DNA of 39,580 nt from DASVAL01 sp035649575 (GTDB lineage Bacteria; Planctomycetota; UBA1135; UBA2386), in assembly GCA_035649575.1 (NCBI GenBank), contig DASRJH010000181.1, positions 1-39,580 of the forward strand. The letters run 5' to 3'. Below are positions 1 through 7,507 of this stretch, one piece after another; the first letter of the stretch is position 1; every line of letters begins with the position of its first letter. The notes beneath the pieces were generated by a model that was not told where the DNA came from, made no database searches, and was given only the letters and a program-made list of their open reading frames with translations. A program made the translations under genes and the position numbers.

Positions 1-1
1 G

Positions 2-532
2 TTCGACGAGGCGCTCGAGCTGCTCGCGAAGCACCCGCTCGCGCGCGACGGCAAGGAATCGGACGATGCGTTCGCCGAACGCCGTCGCGCTCGGGCCGCG
101 CTCGCCTACGTCGTCGGTCTGCGCGGCAAGCGGCCAGACGATTTCATCGCGCGGCTGCTGACGACGCTCGAGCACGAGGTCAAGATCGGCAACGCCGACG
201 GCTTCATCATTCACGACCGGAGCAAGAAGGAGAACGAGCAGACCTCGCTCAACGACTCGCCGCCCGCGATCGCAAGCTGGATGCTGCAGCAGGCAAGCAG
301 CGATCACGGCTGGGCCAACGACGCGCTGTTCCTCGCATGCGTCGAGGCGATGCCCCGGTGGCAGGCGAACGCGTTGGAACGCATGCTGCTCGAGCGCATG
401 CTGCCCGAGGGCCATTGGAAGGAGATCATGCGCCCCGACGCCGTCGCCGTCGGCCGCGCGATGCTCGCCATGCACCGCGCTCTGCCAGCCAGCGACGGCG
501 TGCTGACCGCGACGAAGCTTCTGGCGCGATAG
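2..532 (+). CDS. Hypothetical protein, 3' part only (5' end outside window)
   Basis: The frame is open from the first bases of the window to a TAG at 530-532, giving the last 176 residues of a larger protein. The true start lies upstream of the window; the internal ATG at 281 is not a likely start because the protein-like sequence continues before it. The sequence is rich in Ala, Leu, Arg and charged residues and looks alpha-helical, with no signal peptide or membrane segment in the visible part. I do not recognise the family. It converges with the minus-strand gene ending at 629, with about 95 bp between them. Confidence 0.75.
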   Translation, partial: FDEALELLAKHPLARDGKESDDAFAERRRARAALAYVVGLRGKRPDDFIARLLTTLEHEVKIGNADGFIIHDRSKKENEQTSLNDSPPAIASWMLQQASSDHGWANDALFLACVEAMPRWQANALERMLLERMLPEGHWKEIMRPDAVAVGRAMLAMHRALPASDGVLTATKLLAR

Positions 533-628
533 CCGGCAGCCTCGACTCCGCGCCGACCCAGGTTGGCGCCCCGGGCAACCGATCCGGCATCCGCGGGCAG
601 CGATTGCCGGTGCGGATCGTGATTCCGA

Positions 629-1369
629 TCAGACCAGCACGTCCTCGTTCTTCTGCGGACCGCGGATCTCCTTGAGATACACGTGGCGCTCGCCGTCGAC
701 GAGACCCGCCGTCCTGTCCACCTTCAGGAACGATCCCGCGAGCTTTGGCGACTCGCGCCAGCCGAGCACGTTCAGGCTCTCGCCTTCGCGCTTCTGCAGG
801 TAGAGCGCGTGGTCGAAGTCCGCCTTGCCGTGCACCTTCCCGTCGTGCACGTGGACCGTCGGGAAGAACAGACGCTTCTCGTCGCGGCGCGGGAACTCGA
901 ACGCCATCGGGTGGATCTGCTTCTTGCCCTGCTTCAGCTTGAAGACGGCGAAGCCGTAGTCCTTGTAGGCAGGCAGCGCTTCCCAGGTCCCCGCCGGCAG
1001 GCGGAAGCGCTCGTCGAGCCGCGCGAAGTCCGCGATCGAAGGCACGAACGACGCTTCGAAGCTGCCGACCTCCACGACAGCCAGCGGCTTCGCCGCTTCG
1101 CCCCTCGGGCCCTTCTGGTCGTCGAGGCTCCGGCTCGCCGGGAAGCCGGCGGCCATGTCCTTGAAGAAGCCCGCGTAGTCGGACAGGTTCAGAAAGCGCA
1201 CGGCGTCCTCGGCACTTTGTCTTGGCACGGGGATCGGCAGGATCATCGCCAGGTCCTCGTCCGCAGCGATCTTCATCTCGTAGACCAGGAACTGGCGCTC
1301 CTTGGTCCCGCTGCGCGCAAAGATGTTCGTGGCCGCGACGTTCTTTACCGGTCGTGAGAAGCAGCACAT
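629..1369 (-). CDS. Conserved protein of unknown function, MCCFS-type
   Basis: This is a 246-residue protein with no signal peptide or membrane segment. The N-terminus MCCFS, then RQFLVYEMKI and AMILPIPV, and later FFPTVHVHDG, look like the conserved blocks of a widespread but uncharacterised family as I remember it. The ATG at 1369 is preferred over later Met codons because the Cys-Cys pair belongs to the conserved start. The adjacent N-terminal cysteines and the His-x-His-Asp block (about residue 170) could bind metal or be redox active, but that is a guess. It reads alone on the minus strand, with the PKD-like gene behind it. No function is assigned. Confidence 0.75.
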   Translation of the reverse strand: MCCFSRPVKNVAATNIFARSGTKERQFLVYEMKIAADEDLAMILPIPVPRQSAEDAVRFLNLSDYAGFFKDMAAGFPASRSLDDQKGPRGEAAKPLAVVEVGSFEASFVPSIADFARLDERFRLPAGTWEALPAYKDYGFAVFKLKQGKKQIHPMAFEFPRRDEKRLFFPTVHVHDGKVHGKADFDHALYLQKREGESLNVLGWRESPKLAGSFLKVDRTAGLVDGERHVYLKEIRGPQKNEDVLV

Positions 1370-1403
1370 GCGCGGTATGTTAGCCGCGCCCCCGTGAGCC
1401 GCG

Positions 1404-1772
1404 CTACGGGACGACGATGCGCTGGTCGGCGCTCGCGGTCAGCTTGCCGTCCGAGACGTCGACCCTGATCAGGACAGGGCCCGGCCTCGGCACGAGGACC
1501 GTGCGCCGTGGTTCGTTGCCCGGCTGGCGCATGTTGTCGATGAACACGGAGACCGTGATCGCGTCCCCGTCCGGGTCGATGCTGCCGCTCGTGTCGATGG
1601 TCAGCGCCATCGGCCTGCTCGGGTCTTCGACGACCACCGTGAGGCTCGGGATCGGCCGGGAGTTCGCCATGACCGCATTCGAGATCAACGCCACGCCGAG
1701 CGCGCCGAGAACGCCGATTCCCGCCGCGATGATCGTTGCCTTCGGCGAAGTGATTCCTTTCTGGGTAACCAT
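1404..1772 (-). CDS. Small PKD-like membrane-anchored protein
   Basis: This encodes 122 residues. An N-terminal hydrophobic segment (about residues 12-32, IIAAGIGVLGALGVALI) could be a signal anchor. The rest resembles a PKD-type immunoglobulin-like fold with the typical block SGSIDPDGDAITVSVFID. The start at 1772 is chosen because GAGGAA lies just upstream on the minus strand; an open frame reaching back to 2090 lacks protein character and overlaps the next gene. PKD domains usually mediate extracellular protein or carbohydrate contacts, so this is probably a small surface or periplasmic protein. It is not obviously in an operon with the DUF1697 gene, about 185 bp upstream. Confidence 0.7.
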   Translation of the reverse strand: MVTQKGITSPKATIIAAGIGVLGALGVALISNAVMANSRPIPSLTVVVEDPSRPMALTIDTSGSIDPDGDAITVSVFIDNMRQPGNEPRRTVLVPRPGPVLIRVDVSDGKLTASADQRIVVP

Positions 1773-1957
1773 CTCAGTTCCTCGACGAGCGCTCGCGAGG
1801 GCTTCTGACCCGTCGCCTTCTGTCTCGGCGGACGTGGCCTCCGAACTGTTCAGGTGAATCCCCGATGTCCGGATCTGCCGAACGCGGCCGGGAGGGGCCT
1901 GATGGCGGAGCGGGGGCGACGCGACTGCCAGGCGGGCAATCCACGATGCGGCGTTGC

Positions 1958-2515
1958 TCAGGCCTCGAGCATGCGGGCGAGGGCCTGCACCGTGTTCCAG
2001 TTGCGCGCGGTGACCGGCGAGCCGACGGCGCGGTCGAGCACGGCCGGCGTCAGCTTCGACCTCGCGACGCCGCTCGCGTAGTCGATCCACAGCGCGTCAC
2101 CGCGCACGGCGACGCGTTCGCCGGCGCCGCAGTATGGCTGCAGCACGCGCGCTATGTCCTTCGGCGGCGCACCCTGCGCGAGCGCGAGCAGCAGGGCGCT
2201 CGGTCGCGTGGTCTCGACATCGGCGAACGCGCTGCCCGCCGCGTAGCGCCGCCAATCCGCCGCGGTGCGCACGATCACCGCGACGTCGAACCCGAACTGC
2301 TCCTCGATCGCACCTTCGAGCAACCGCGCGAGCTTCGCGGGCGCGCCCTTCGCCGCGCACACGAGGTTGCCGCTGTTGATGTAGGTGGCGACAGAACGCC
2401 ACCCGAGCTCCTGCGCGAGCGACCGCAGCGTCGCCATCGGCACCTTCTTCTTGCCGACGACGTTGATGCCGCGCAACAGCGCGATCACGGCGGCGCCGTC
2501 TTCGAGCGGGACCAT
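1958..2515 (-). CDS. DUF1697 family protein
   Basis: This 185-residue protein matches DUF1697: the N-terminal block IALLRGINVVGKKKVPM, then YINSGNLV and the C-terminal SxLTPAVLDRAVGSPVTARNWNTV are hallmarks of that family as I know it. It is cytoplasmic, with no signal peptide. The biochemical role of DUF1697 is not established. The ATG at 2515 follows the stop of the MGMT-like gene (2519-2521) after only 3 nt, so the two are almost certainly co-transcribed and translationally coupled. The length is normal for the family. Confidence 0.9.
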   Translation of the reverse strand: MVPLEDGAAVIALLRGINVVGKKKVPMATLRSLAQELGWRSVATYINSGNLVCAAKGAPAKLARLLEGAIEEQFGFDVAVIVRTAADWRRYAAGSAFADVETTRPSALLLALAQGAPPKDIARVLQPYCGAGERVAVRGDALWIDYASGVARSKLTPAVLDRAVGSPVTARNWNTVQALARMLEA

Positions 2516-2518
2516 CGC

Positions 2519-3010
2519 TCACTCCGCCTTCGGGCGCACGAGCCGCTTGGTGTACTCGGCGACGAACAGCCGCTTGCCACGCGCGATCACCGTGTGGCCC
2601 TCGGCTTGCAGACGCGAACGCAGCACCGCGAGTCCGCCGGGGCTTGGATTCACCTCGCCGCCGGCCTTCAGCGTGCGCCAATACGGCGTGATTCGGCGGC
2701 GCCCTGCCTGCTCGTCCTCGTCGGCGGCGCGCGCGGCGATGTTCGCGAAGATGCCCGTCGTCATCGGGCACGCGATCGTCGCGCCGTGCTCGAGCGCGAG
2801 TGCCGCGCGCAACTCGTCGATCGTCGTGACCTTGCCCTTCGGCACGCGCGCCATCAGCGCGTCGACCTCACGCGGCGCGGCGATGACGATCGTGCCCTTG
2901 CCCCATTGCTTCGCCATCCGGGCGGGAATCCTCTCCACCTTCGGCAGGTCGTGATCGGTCTCGAGCTTCTGCCGCCAGGTCTTCCTGCTCGACGTCTTCG
3001 TGCTCGCCAT
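2519..3010 (-). CDS. MGMT-like (alkyltransferase-fold) protein
   Basis: This encodes 163 residues. The core (PREVDALMARVPKGKVTTIDELRAAL, then CPMTTGIFANIAA and RRITPYWRTLK) matches a family related to the DNA-binding domain of 6-O-methylguanine-DNA methyltransferase. The canonical PCHR acceptor motif of true alkyltransferases is absent; the only Cys in this region sits in ACPMTTG. Repair by methyl transfer is therefore not supported, and a DNA-binding or alkyltransferase-like role is more likely. The ATG at 3010 is preferred; the open frame to 3313 has no protein character before it. It is the first gene of a two-gene operon with DUF1697 and is divergent from the secreted gene at 3114. Confidence 0.85.
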   Translation of the reverse strand: MASTKTSSRKTWRQKLETDHDLPKVERIPARMAKQWGKGTIVIAAPREVDALMARVPKGKVTTIDELRAALALEHGATIACPMTTGIFANIAARAADEDEQAGRRRITPYWRTLKAGGEVNPSPGGLAVLRSRLQAEGHTVIARGKRLFVAEYTKRLVRPKAE

Positions 3011-3113
3011 GCCGCGAACGTAATCGCGCGCGCCTGCCACCGCGAGGCGGACATTGACCCTGGCAGCCCACCCGGCGCCGTGACAGCCGTGCGGCCCCGC
3101 ACTATGCCGCGCC

Positions 3114-4205
3114 ATGCACCCCATCCACTTCCTGTCCGTCGTCGCGCTCGCGACGTCGCTCGCGGCGCAGAATGCACCGGGTTCGGGCTCTTCGATCACG
3201 TCGCCGTCGCTCCACCGCACGCGCGCCGTGTGGTTCGTGCAGAGCGAGAACCCGGTCGGCGCCGAGGTCGGCTTCGCCTGGCAGCCGCTGCCGTGGGACG
3301 ACTCCGCCAGCAAGGCATGGCAAGCCGCGCCCGGAACGCGCTTCGCGCTCGGTCACGACGCGTGGGCCGCGCTCGAGACGTTCACGGAGCTCGAGTTCGG
3401 CAAGGTCGAGGTCAAGGCGGGCAACTACTACGCGATGCTCGAGAAGGACAAGAACGGCGCGCGGCTCGGGCTGCTCGACGCCGACAAGGCGCGCGCGCTG
3501 CAGCTCGCGCCCGGCGGCGGCAAGCTGCCGTTCGTCGCGACGATCCCGCTGCAAGTGGACAAGCTCGGCGACGGCAACGCACCGCTCGATGTCCGGTGGG
3601 ACGCGCCCAAGGAAGGCGGCACCGCGGCGCTCGTGTTGACGTGGGGGCCACACCGGATGCGGGCCGAGGCGAAGGTGCGCGGCAGCGAAGCCGCGTCGCC
3701 GATCGTGCTGCCCGACCAGCGCGGCTGCAGCCGCACACTGTTCTGGAAGGGCAAGGGCAACCCGAGCGGCGAGCGCACGGCGTTCGCGGTGATCGACCAC
3801 GGCATCGTCGCGTGGAACGACAAGCTCGCAACGGAGGCGGCCGGGATGAAGCCCGGCACACGCTGGCGTATGGGCAAGGACTGGGCGACGACGCTCGACA
3901 CGAACGTGGCGCTCACGCTCGGCGACAAGAAGCTCGGAGCCGGCAGCTGGCACCTGACGCTCGGCAAGACGAAGGACGGCTGGCAGCTCGTCGTGTCGTC
4001 CGCGGCCGCGGATCACAAGAACAAGCTCGACGGCTTCGCGGCGCAGTACGTGACCGCCGTGCTCGAGGTGCCGATGCAGAGTGCGCCCTCGTCGCCGCCG
4101 GCGGACAAGCTGCAGGTCTCGTTTGCCGGCGAGGGAGACGCGCTGCAGCTGCTGGTCGCGTTCGGCCCCGAGCGCCTGACGGTGCCGGTCGCGCTCGGCA
4201 GGTGA
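3114..4205 (+). CDS. Secreted protein with DUF2911-like domains
   Basis: This encodes 363 residues with a clear signal peptide (HFLSVVALATSLAAQ, cleavage probably between Ala and Gln). At least one DUF2911-like unit is visible near residues 245-300: GTRWRMGKDWATTLDTNVALTLGDKKLGAGSWHLTL followed by DGWQLVV. An earlier weaker copy begins near GTRFALGHDAWAALETFTELEFGKVEVKAGNYY, so the protein is probably two repeats of this beta fold. DUF2911 has no known reaction. The TGA at 4203-4205 ends the domain naturally. It is divergent from the MGMT/DUF1697 pair, about 100 bp away. No strong ribosome binding site is visible. Confidence 0.85.
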   Translation: MHPIHFLSVVALATSLAAQNAPGSGSSITSPSLHRTRAVWFVQSENPVGAEVGFAWQPLPWDDSASKAWQAAPGTRFALGHDAWAALETFTELEFGKVEVKAGNYYAMLEKDKNGARLGLLDADKARALQLAPGGGKLPFVATIPLQVDKLGDGNAPLDVRWDAPKEGGTAALVLTWGPHRMRAEAKVRGSEAASPIVLPDQRGCSRTLFWKGKGNPSGERTAFAVIDHGIVAWNDKLATEAAGMKPGTRWRMGKDWATTLDTNVALTLGDKKLGAGSWHLTLGKTKDGWQLVVSSAAADHKNKLDGFAAQYVTAVLEVPMQSAPSSPPADKLQVSFAGEGDALQLLVAFGPERLTVPVALGR

Positions 4206-4238
4206 CGCCGGTCCGACGGGCAGGACCGGGAGGACTGA

Positions 4239-4901
4239 GGTATTCACAACGGCGTCACCGCGTTCGCCGGCGGCACCACCGGTTCGCGACCGACGGGCAC
4301 CGCGCTCGAAGTCGGTTCGTTCGTCGTCGCCCACTGGAGTGACGGCAAGATCCTGGTCGCGCAGGGCGCCAACCCCAACCGCATCGACCTCGGCTTCTAC
4401 CCGCCGCAGGCCACGTGCTCGCAGTCGGGCTGGAGCGTCGGCGGCGATTTGATGATGGTGAACGCGCTGTTGGCCGTCGCGAGCGGCGCGACCTTCGGGC
4501 CCTACGGCGCCGGCTGCGCCGGCACGCTCGGTGTGCCGGGCTGGGCGGCGGTGGCCGGGTCGCGGCCGGTGATCGGCACGACGCTGAACACCAACGTCAG
4601 CAACGTGCCGTTCGGGATCGCTCTGGTCGGGCTCGGCTTCTCGAATACGCAGAGCGGGGCGCTGCCGCTGCCGTTCGACCTGACGGTGATCGGCATGACC
4701 GGCTGCAGCCTGCTCGCCGACCCGTTGGTGCTCGACGTCGCGGCGGGCGTTGCGCCGAACGCTGCATGGAGTTTCGCGATACCGAACAGCGCGGCGGTGC
4801 TGGGCATCGTGCTCTTCGGCCAGGGTTTCTCGGTCGACCCGAGCGCGAATCCGTTCGGCATCACCGCCAGCAACGGCGCGCGCATCAAGATCGGCCTGTA
4901 G
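4239..4901 (+). pseudogene. 5'-truncated secreted-protein gene with common C-terminal module
   Basis: The frame is open from 4239 after a TGA at 4236-4238, but the only start codons lie deep inside (TTG 4449, ATG 4452), while protein-like sequence already runs from IHNGVTAFAGG. No signal peptide is encoded. The last 150 residues (PYGAGCAGTLGVPGW ... LVGLGFSNTQSGALPLPFDL ... FSVDPSANPFGITASNGARI) match the C-terminal module seen in other secreted proteins of this window. I read it as the 3' two-thirds of a secreted-protein gene that lost its start, perhaps when it was joined to the end of the DUF2911-like gene 33 bp upstream. A short product starting at 4449 cannot be excluded. Confidence 0.6.
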
Positions 4902-4990
4902 TCCGGCGGTCAGGACCTGGGTGGGATCCGGTGCTTTGGTGCGTCGATTCTCCCGCGGGGCCGGTCAGCAACGACAAGAACGACACAGGC

Positions 4991-5056
4991 CGGGCCTCCC
5001 CGGCGGGCCCGATGCTGCTAGGCTTGGCGGCTCTCGTACTCGCCCGCACTCGCGGG
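4991..5056 (+). promoter_or_regulatory. Two leader hairpins upstream of 5080 gene
   Basis: The first hairpin has arms CGGGCC (4991-4996) and GGCCCG (5006-5011). The second has arms CCCGC (5043-5047) and GCGGG (5052-5056) around ACTC, 24 bp before the ATG. Both are kept in the duplicated copy even though the bases between them have drifted. They may act as a leader structure or as a terminator of incoming transcription. The stems are short and the region is GC-rich, so this is tentative. Confidence 0.4.
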
Positions 5057-5079
5057 CCTTCCCACCACGGAGTCCCCCA

Positions 5080-6141
5080 ATGCTGGTCCGCGCTATCTGC
5101 ATCGCGTTGTCGTCGACCGTCCTGCTCGCACAGAACTACAGCCCCGCGCACTTCGGTATCGCCGAGGGCCCGAGCAACAACGTCTACCCGTTCGGCTACA
5201 CGGCGACGCCATTCCGCTACAGCCAGATCCACGACGACGTGCCGTTCATGGTGATCACCGGAATGGCGTTCCGCCACAACTGGAGCCCGACCGCCTACGC
5301 GGGCTACTCGGTGACGATGGACGCCTGGATGTCGACCGCGGTCACGGCGTCGTCGGGGATGAGCACGACGTTCGACAACAACCACGGCGTCGACAAGACC
5401 CAGGTCATCATCAACCGCACCTACACCCTGCCGCCGTCGGACCCGAGCAACTTGCCGGGCCAGTTCGTGCTCGACTACCCGTTCGACGTGCCGTTCGTCT
5501 TCCTGGGCGCCCCTTCTTCGCTGTGCTGGGAAGTGCAGATCACGGCCAGGACCAACACCGGAAACATCGTCCACGACGCGGTGTCGGGCTCTTCGACGAC
5601 GACGAACAACCCGGCGATGGCAATTGGGCGCTTCGGCGTCGGTTGCCTGTCGACTGGCGTGGCCAACCCGATGGGCGCCTCGGCGGCGCAGACGATGGAT
5701 TGGCTGACGGGGACGGCGACGATGACGACCAACGGCGTGAACCTGCTGCCGAACGGCATCGTGTTGTTCGCCACCGGCGCGGACAAGACGCAGTATCTCG
5801 GCATCCCGTTGCCCTTCACGCTGCCGACCACGACGTGCACGGTCTACAACGACATGATCGTGTCGACGGCCGCCCTCGCGAGCCCGACCGGGACCGCTTC
5901 GAATGCGATCCCGTTCGTACCGCAGCCGGCCTACCACGGCCTGACGTTCTACACGCAGATCTGGGGGCTCGATCCGACGGCGAATCCCTTCGGCCTGACG
6001 ATGTCGAACGCGGCGATGCATCACATCGTCGCCCCGTTCACGGTGCCGATCCCGGTCCACCGCGTTTACCTGTTGAACAGCCTCGGGCCGACTGGCGGCA
6101 CCGAAACCTACAGCTACGGGCTCGTCACCAAGTTCTACTAG
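5080..6141 (+). CDS. Secreted protein, tandem paralogue 1
   Basis: This encodes 353 residues. The signal peptide MLVRAICIALSSTVLLAQ has probable cleavage between Ala and Gln. The mature part is beta-rich, with aromatic and Thr/Ser-rich strands and the C-terminal block FYTQIWGLDPTANPFGLTMSN shared with other secreted proteins of the window. It ends in TYSYGLVTKFY. The ATG at 5080 follows GGAG at 5069-5072 with 7 nt spacing; the longer frame starting at 4750 has no protein character. No enzyme motif is visible. It is probably a surface or extracellular structural or binding protein. It is a near copy of the gene at 6413. Confidence 0.85.
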   Translation: MLVRAICIALSSTVLLAQNYSPAHFGIAEGPSNNVYPFGYTATPFRYSQIHDDVPFMVITGMAFRHNWSPTAYAGYSVTMDAWMSTAVTASSGMSTTFDNNHGVDKTQVIINRTYTLPPSDPSNLPGQFVLDYPFDVPFVFLGAPSSLCWEVQITARTNTGNIVHDAVSGSSTTTNNPAMAIGRFGVGCLSTGVANPMGASAAQTMDWLTGTATMTTNGVNLLPNGIVLFATGADKTQYLGIPLPFTLPTTTCTVYNDMIVSTAALASPTGTASNAIPFVPQPAYHGLTFYTQIWGLDPTANPFGLTMSNAAMHHIVAPFTVPIPVHRVYLLNSLGPTGGTETYSYGLVTKFY

Positions 6142-6215
6142 GAACAGTCGCGGGGTCGGCCTCACGGCACAGGCCTCCCGGCACTGGCCTCCGGCACGGT
6201 TGCAGGCCGTTCCAA

Positions 6216-6245
6216 CTCGTCGGGTGAATACTCATCGGGTGAATA
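6216..6245. repeat. 15-bp tandem repeat between the duplicated genes
   Basis: CTCGTCGGGTGAATA at 6216-6230 is followed at once by CTCATCGGGTGAATA at 6231-6245, with 14 of 15 bases identical. It lies about 35 bp upstream of where the second duplication unit begins. No function is evident. Confidence 0.8.
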
Positions 6246-6320
6246 CCTGGTCGCCCCATCTTTGCCGCCATGCGGTTCCCCGCGGGGACGTGGTCCAGAG
6301 CGACACGAACGACACAGGGC

Positions 6321-6391
6321 CGGGCCTCCCTGGCGGGCCCGATGCAGTCTAGGCTGGCGGCTTCCGTTCCTTTCCCTCCCGCACTCGCGGG
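6321..6391 (+). promoter_or_regulatory. Two leader hairpins upstream of 6413 gene
   Basis: The arms are the same as in the first unit: CGGGCC (6321-6326) with GGCCCG (6336-6341), and CCCGC (6378-6382) with GCGGG (6387-6391) around ACTC. The second hairpin lies 21 bp before the ATG and is followed by the pyrimidine-rich TCTTCCCTC. Retention in both units is the only support for function. Confidence 0.4.
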
Positions 6392-6412
6392 TCTTCCCTC
6401 GGAGTTCTCTCC

Positions 6413-7480
6413 ATGCTGCTGCTCCGCTGTATCTGCATCGCGTTGTCGTCGACTGTCCTGTTCGCACAGAACTACAGCCCCGTGCACTTCGGTAGCTCCG
6501 AGGGGCCGGACAACAACGTCTTCCCGTTCGGCTACACGGCGACGCCATTCCGCTACAGCCAGATCCACGACGACGTGCCGCTGATGGTGGTCACCGGAAT
6601 GGCGTTCCGCCACGATTACAGCACCGGCGTCTTCCCAGGGTACTCGGTGACGATGAACGCATGGATGTCGACCGCGGTCACGGCGTCGTCGGGGATGAGC
6701 ACGACGTTCGACAACAACCACGGCGTCGACAAGACCCAGGTCATCATCAACCGCACCTACACGCTGCCGCCGTCGGACCCGAGCAACCTGCCGGGCCAGT
6801 TCGTGCTCGACTACCCGTTCGACGTGCCGTTCGTCTGCCTGGGTGCCCCGTTTTCGTTGTGCTGGGAAGTCCAGATCACGGCCAGGACGAACACCGGCAA
6901 CATCATCCACGACTCGGTGTCGGGCTTTCCATCGACGACGACGAGCAACCCGCAGATGGCGGTCGGCCGCTTCGGCGTCGGCTGCTTGTCGTCTGGCATG
7001 GGCAGCCCGATGGCCGCCACCGGCTCGCAGTCGATGGACTGGGTGGGCGGGACGGCGTCGATGACGACGAGCGGCACGAGCCTGCTGCCGAACGGCATCG
7101 TGTTGTTCGCCACCGGCGCGGACAAGACGCAGTATCTCGGCATCCCGTTGCCGTTCACGCTGCCGGGCACTTCGTGCACGGTCTACAACGACATGATCGT
7201 GTCGACGGCCGCCCTCGCGAGCCCGACCGGGACCGCTTCGAACTCGATCCCGTTCGTACCGCAGCCGGCATACAACGGTCTGACGTTCTACACGCAGATC
7301 TGGGGGCTCGATCCGACGGCGAATCCCTTCGGCCTGACGATGTCGCGTGCGGTGAGTCATAACATCGTCGCCCCGTACACGACGCCGATCCCGCTCCACC
7401 GCGTCTACCTGTTGAACAGCCTCGGGCCGACCGGCAACACCGAAAGCTACAGCTACGGGCTCGTCACGAAGTTCTACTAG
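6413..7480 (+). CDS. Secreted protein, tandem paralogue 2
   Basis: This 355-residue protein is closely similar along its full length to the protein at 5080. The signal peptide (LLLRCICIALSSTVLFAQ) has cleavage predicted between Ala and Gln. The most divergent parts are the stretch following FRH near residue 65 and the loop near residues 185-215. The C-terminal block WGLDPTANPFGLTMS is unchanged. The start is supported by GGAG at 6401-6404, 8 nt before the ATG. It converges with the sigma-fusion gene, whose stop lies 27 bp away; the gap holds only a weak 5-bp hairpin. Function is unknown. Confidence 0.85.
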   Translation: MLLLRCICIALSSTVLFAQNYSPVHFGSSEGPDNNVFPFGYTATPFRYSQIHDDVPLMVVTGMAFRHDYSTGVFPGYSVTMNAWMSTAVTASSGMSTTFDNNHGVDKTQVIINRTYTLPPSDPSNLPGQFVLDYPFDVPFVCLGAPFSLCWEVQITARTNTGNIIHDSVSGFPSTTTSNPQMAVGRFGVGCLSSGMGSPMAATGSQSMDWVGGTASMTTSGTSLLPNGIVLFATGADKTQYLGIPLPFTLPGTSCTVYNDMIVSTAALASPTGTASNSIPFVPQPAYNGLTFYTQIWGLDPTANPFGLTMSRAVSHNIVAPYTTPIPLHRVYLLNSLGPTGNTESYSYGLVTKFY

Positions 7481-7507
7481 CCCCAGGCAATCGGTGGGGG
7501 AGCGCGC

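Larger units (their letters stand above)
4955..6141 (+). repeat. Tandem duplication, unit 1 (leader plus gene)
   Basis: The leader from about 4955 and the whole gene to 6141 recur as a second unit at about 6279-7480. Similarity starts upstream of the genes (shared CCCGCGGGG, GAACGACACAGG and GGGCCTCCC blocks) and runs to the last codons. The 3' halves of the genes contain long stretches that are identical at the base level. Confidence 0.85.
6279..7480 (+). repeat. Tandem duplication, unit 2 (leader plus gene)
   Basis: Second unit of the duplication whose first unit is at about 4955-6141. The leader and gene are similar throughout, with the strongest base identity in the 3' half of the gene. 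Confidence 0.85.

Noticed and set aside
4203..4238. A third possible Sec TGA between the DUF2911 gene and the following frame
   Set aside because: Two TGA codons occur 33 bp apart, the sequence between is not protein-like, and the DUF2911 domain ends naturally at the first.
1865..4342. An 825-codon plus-strand open frame opposite the DUF1697/MGMT genes and across the DUF2911 gene
   Set aside because: Arg/Ala-rich with no domain character; it is the shadow expected in very GC-rich DNA, and recognisable families lie in the other frames.
7481..7499. Hairpin CCCCA/TGGGG between the convergent genes ending at 7480 and 7508
   Set aside because: Only 5 bp with a 9-nt loop in GC-rich DNA and no T-tract; too weak to list as a terminator.
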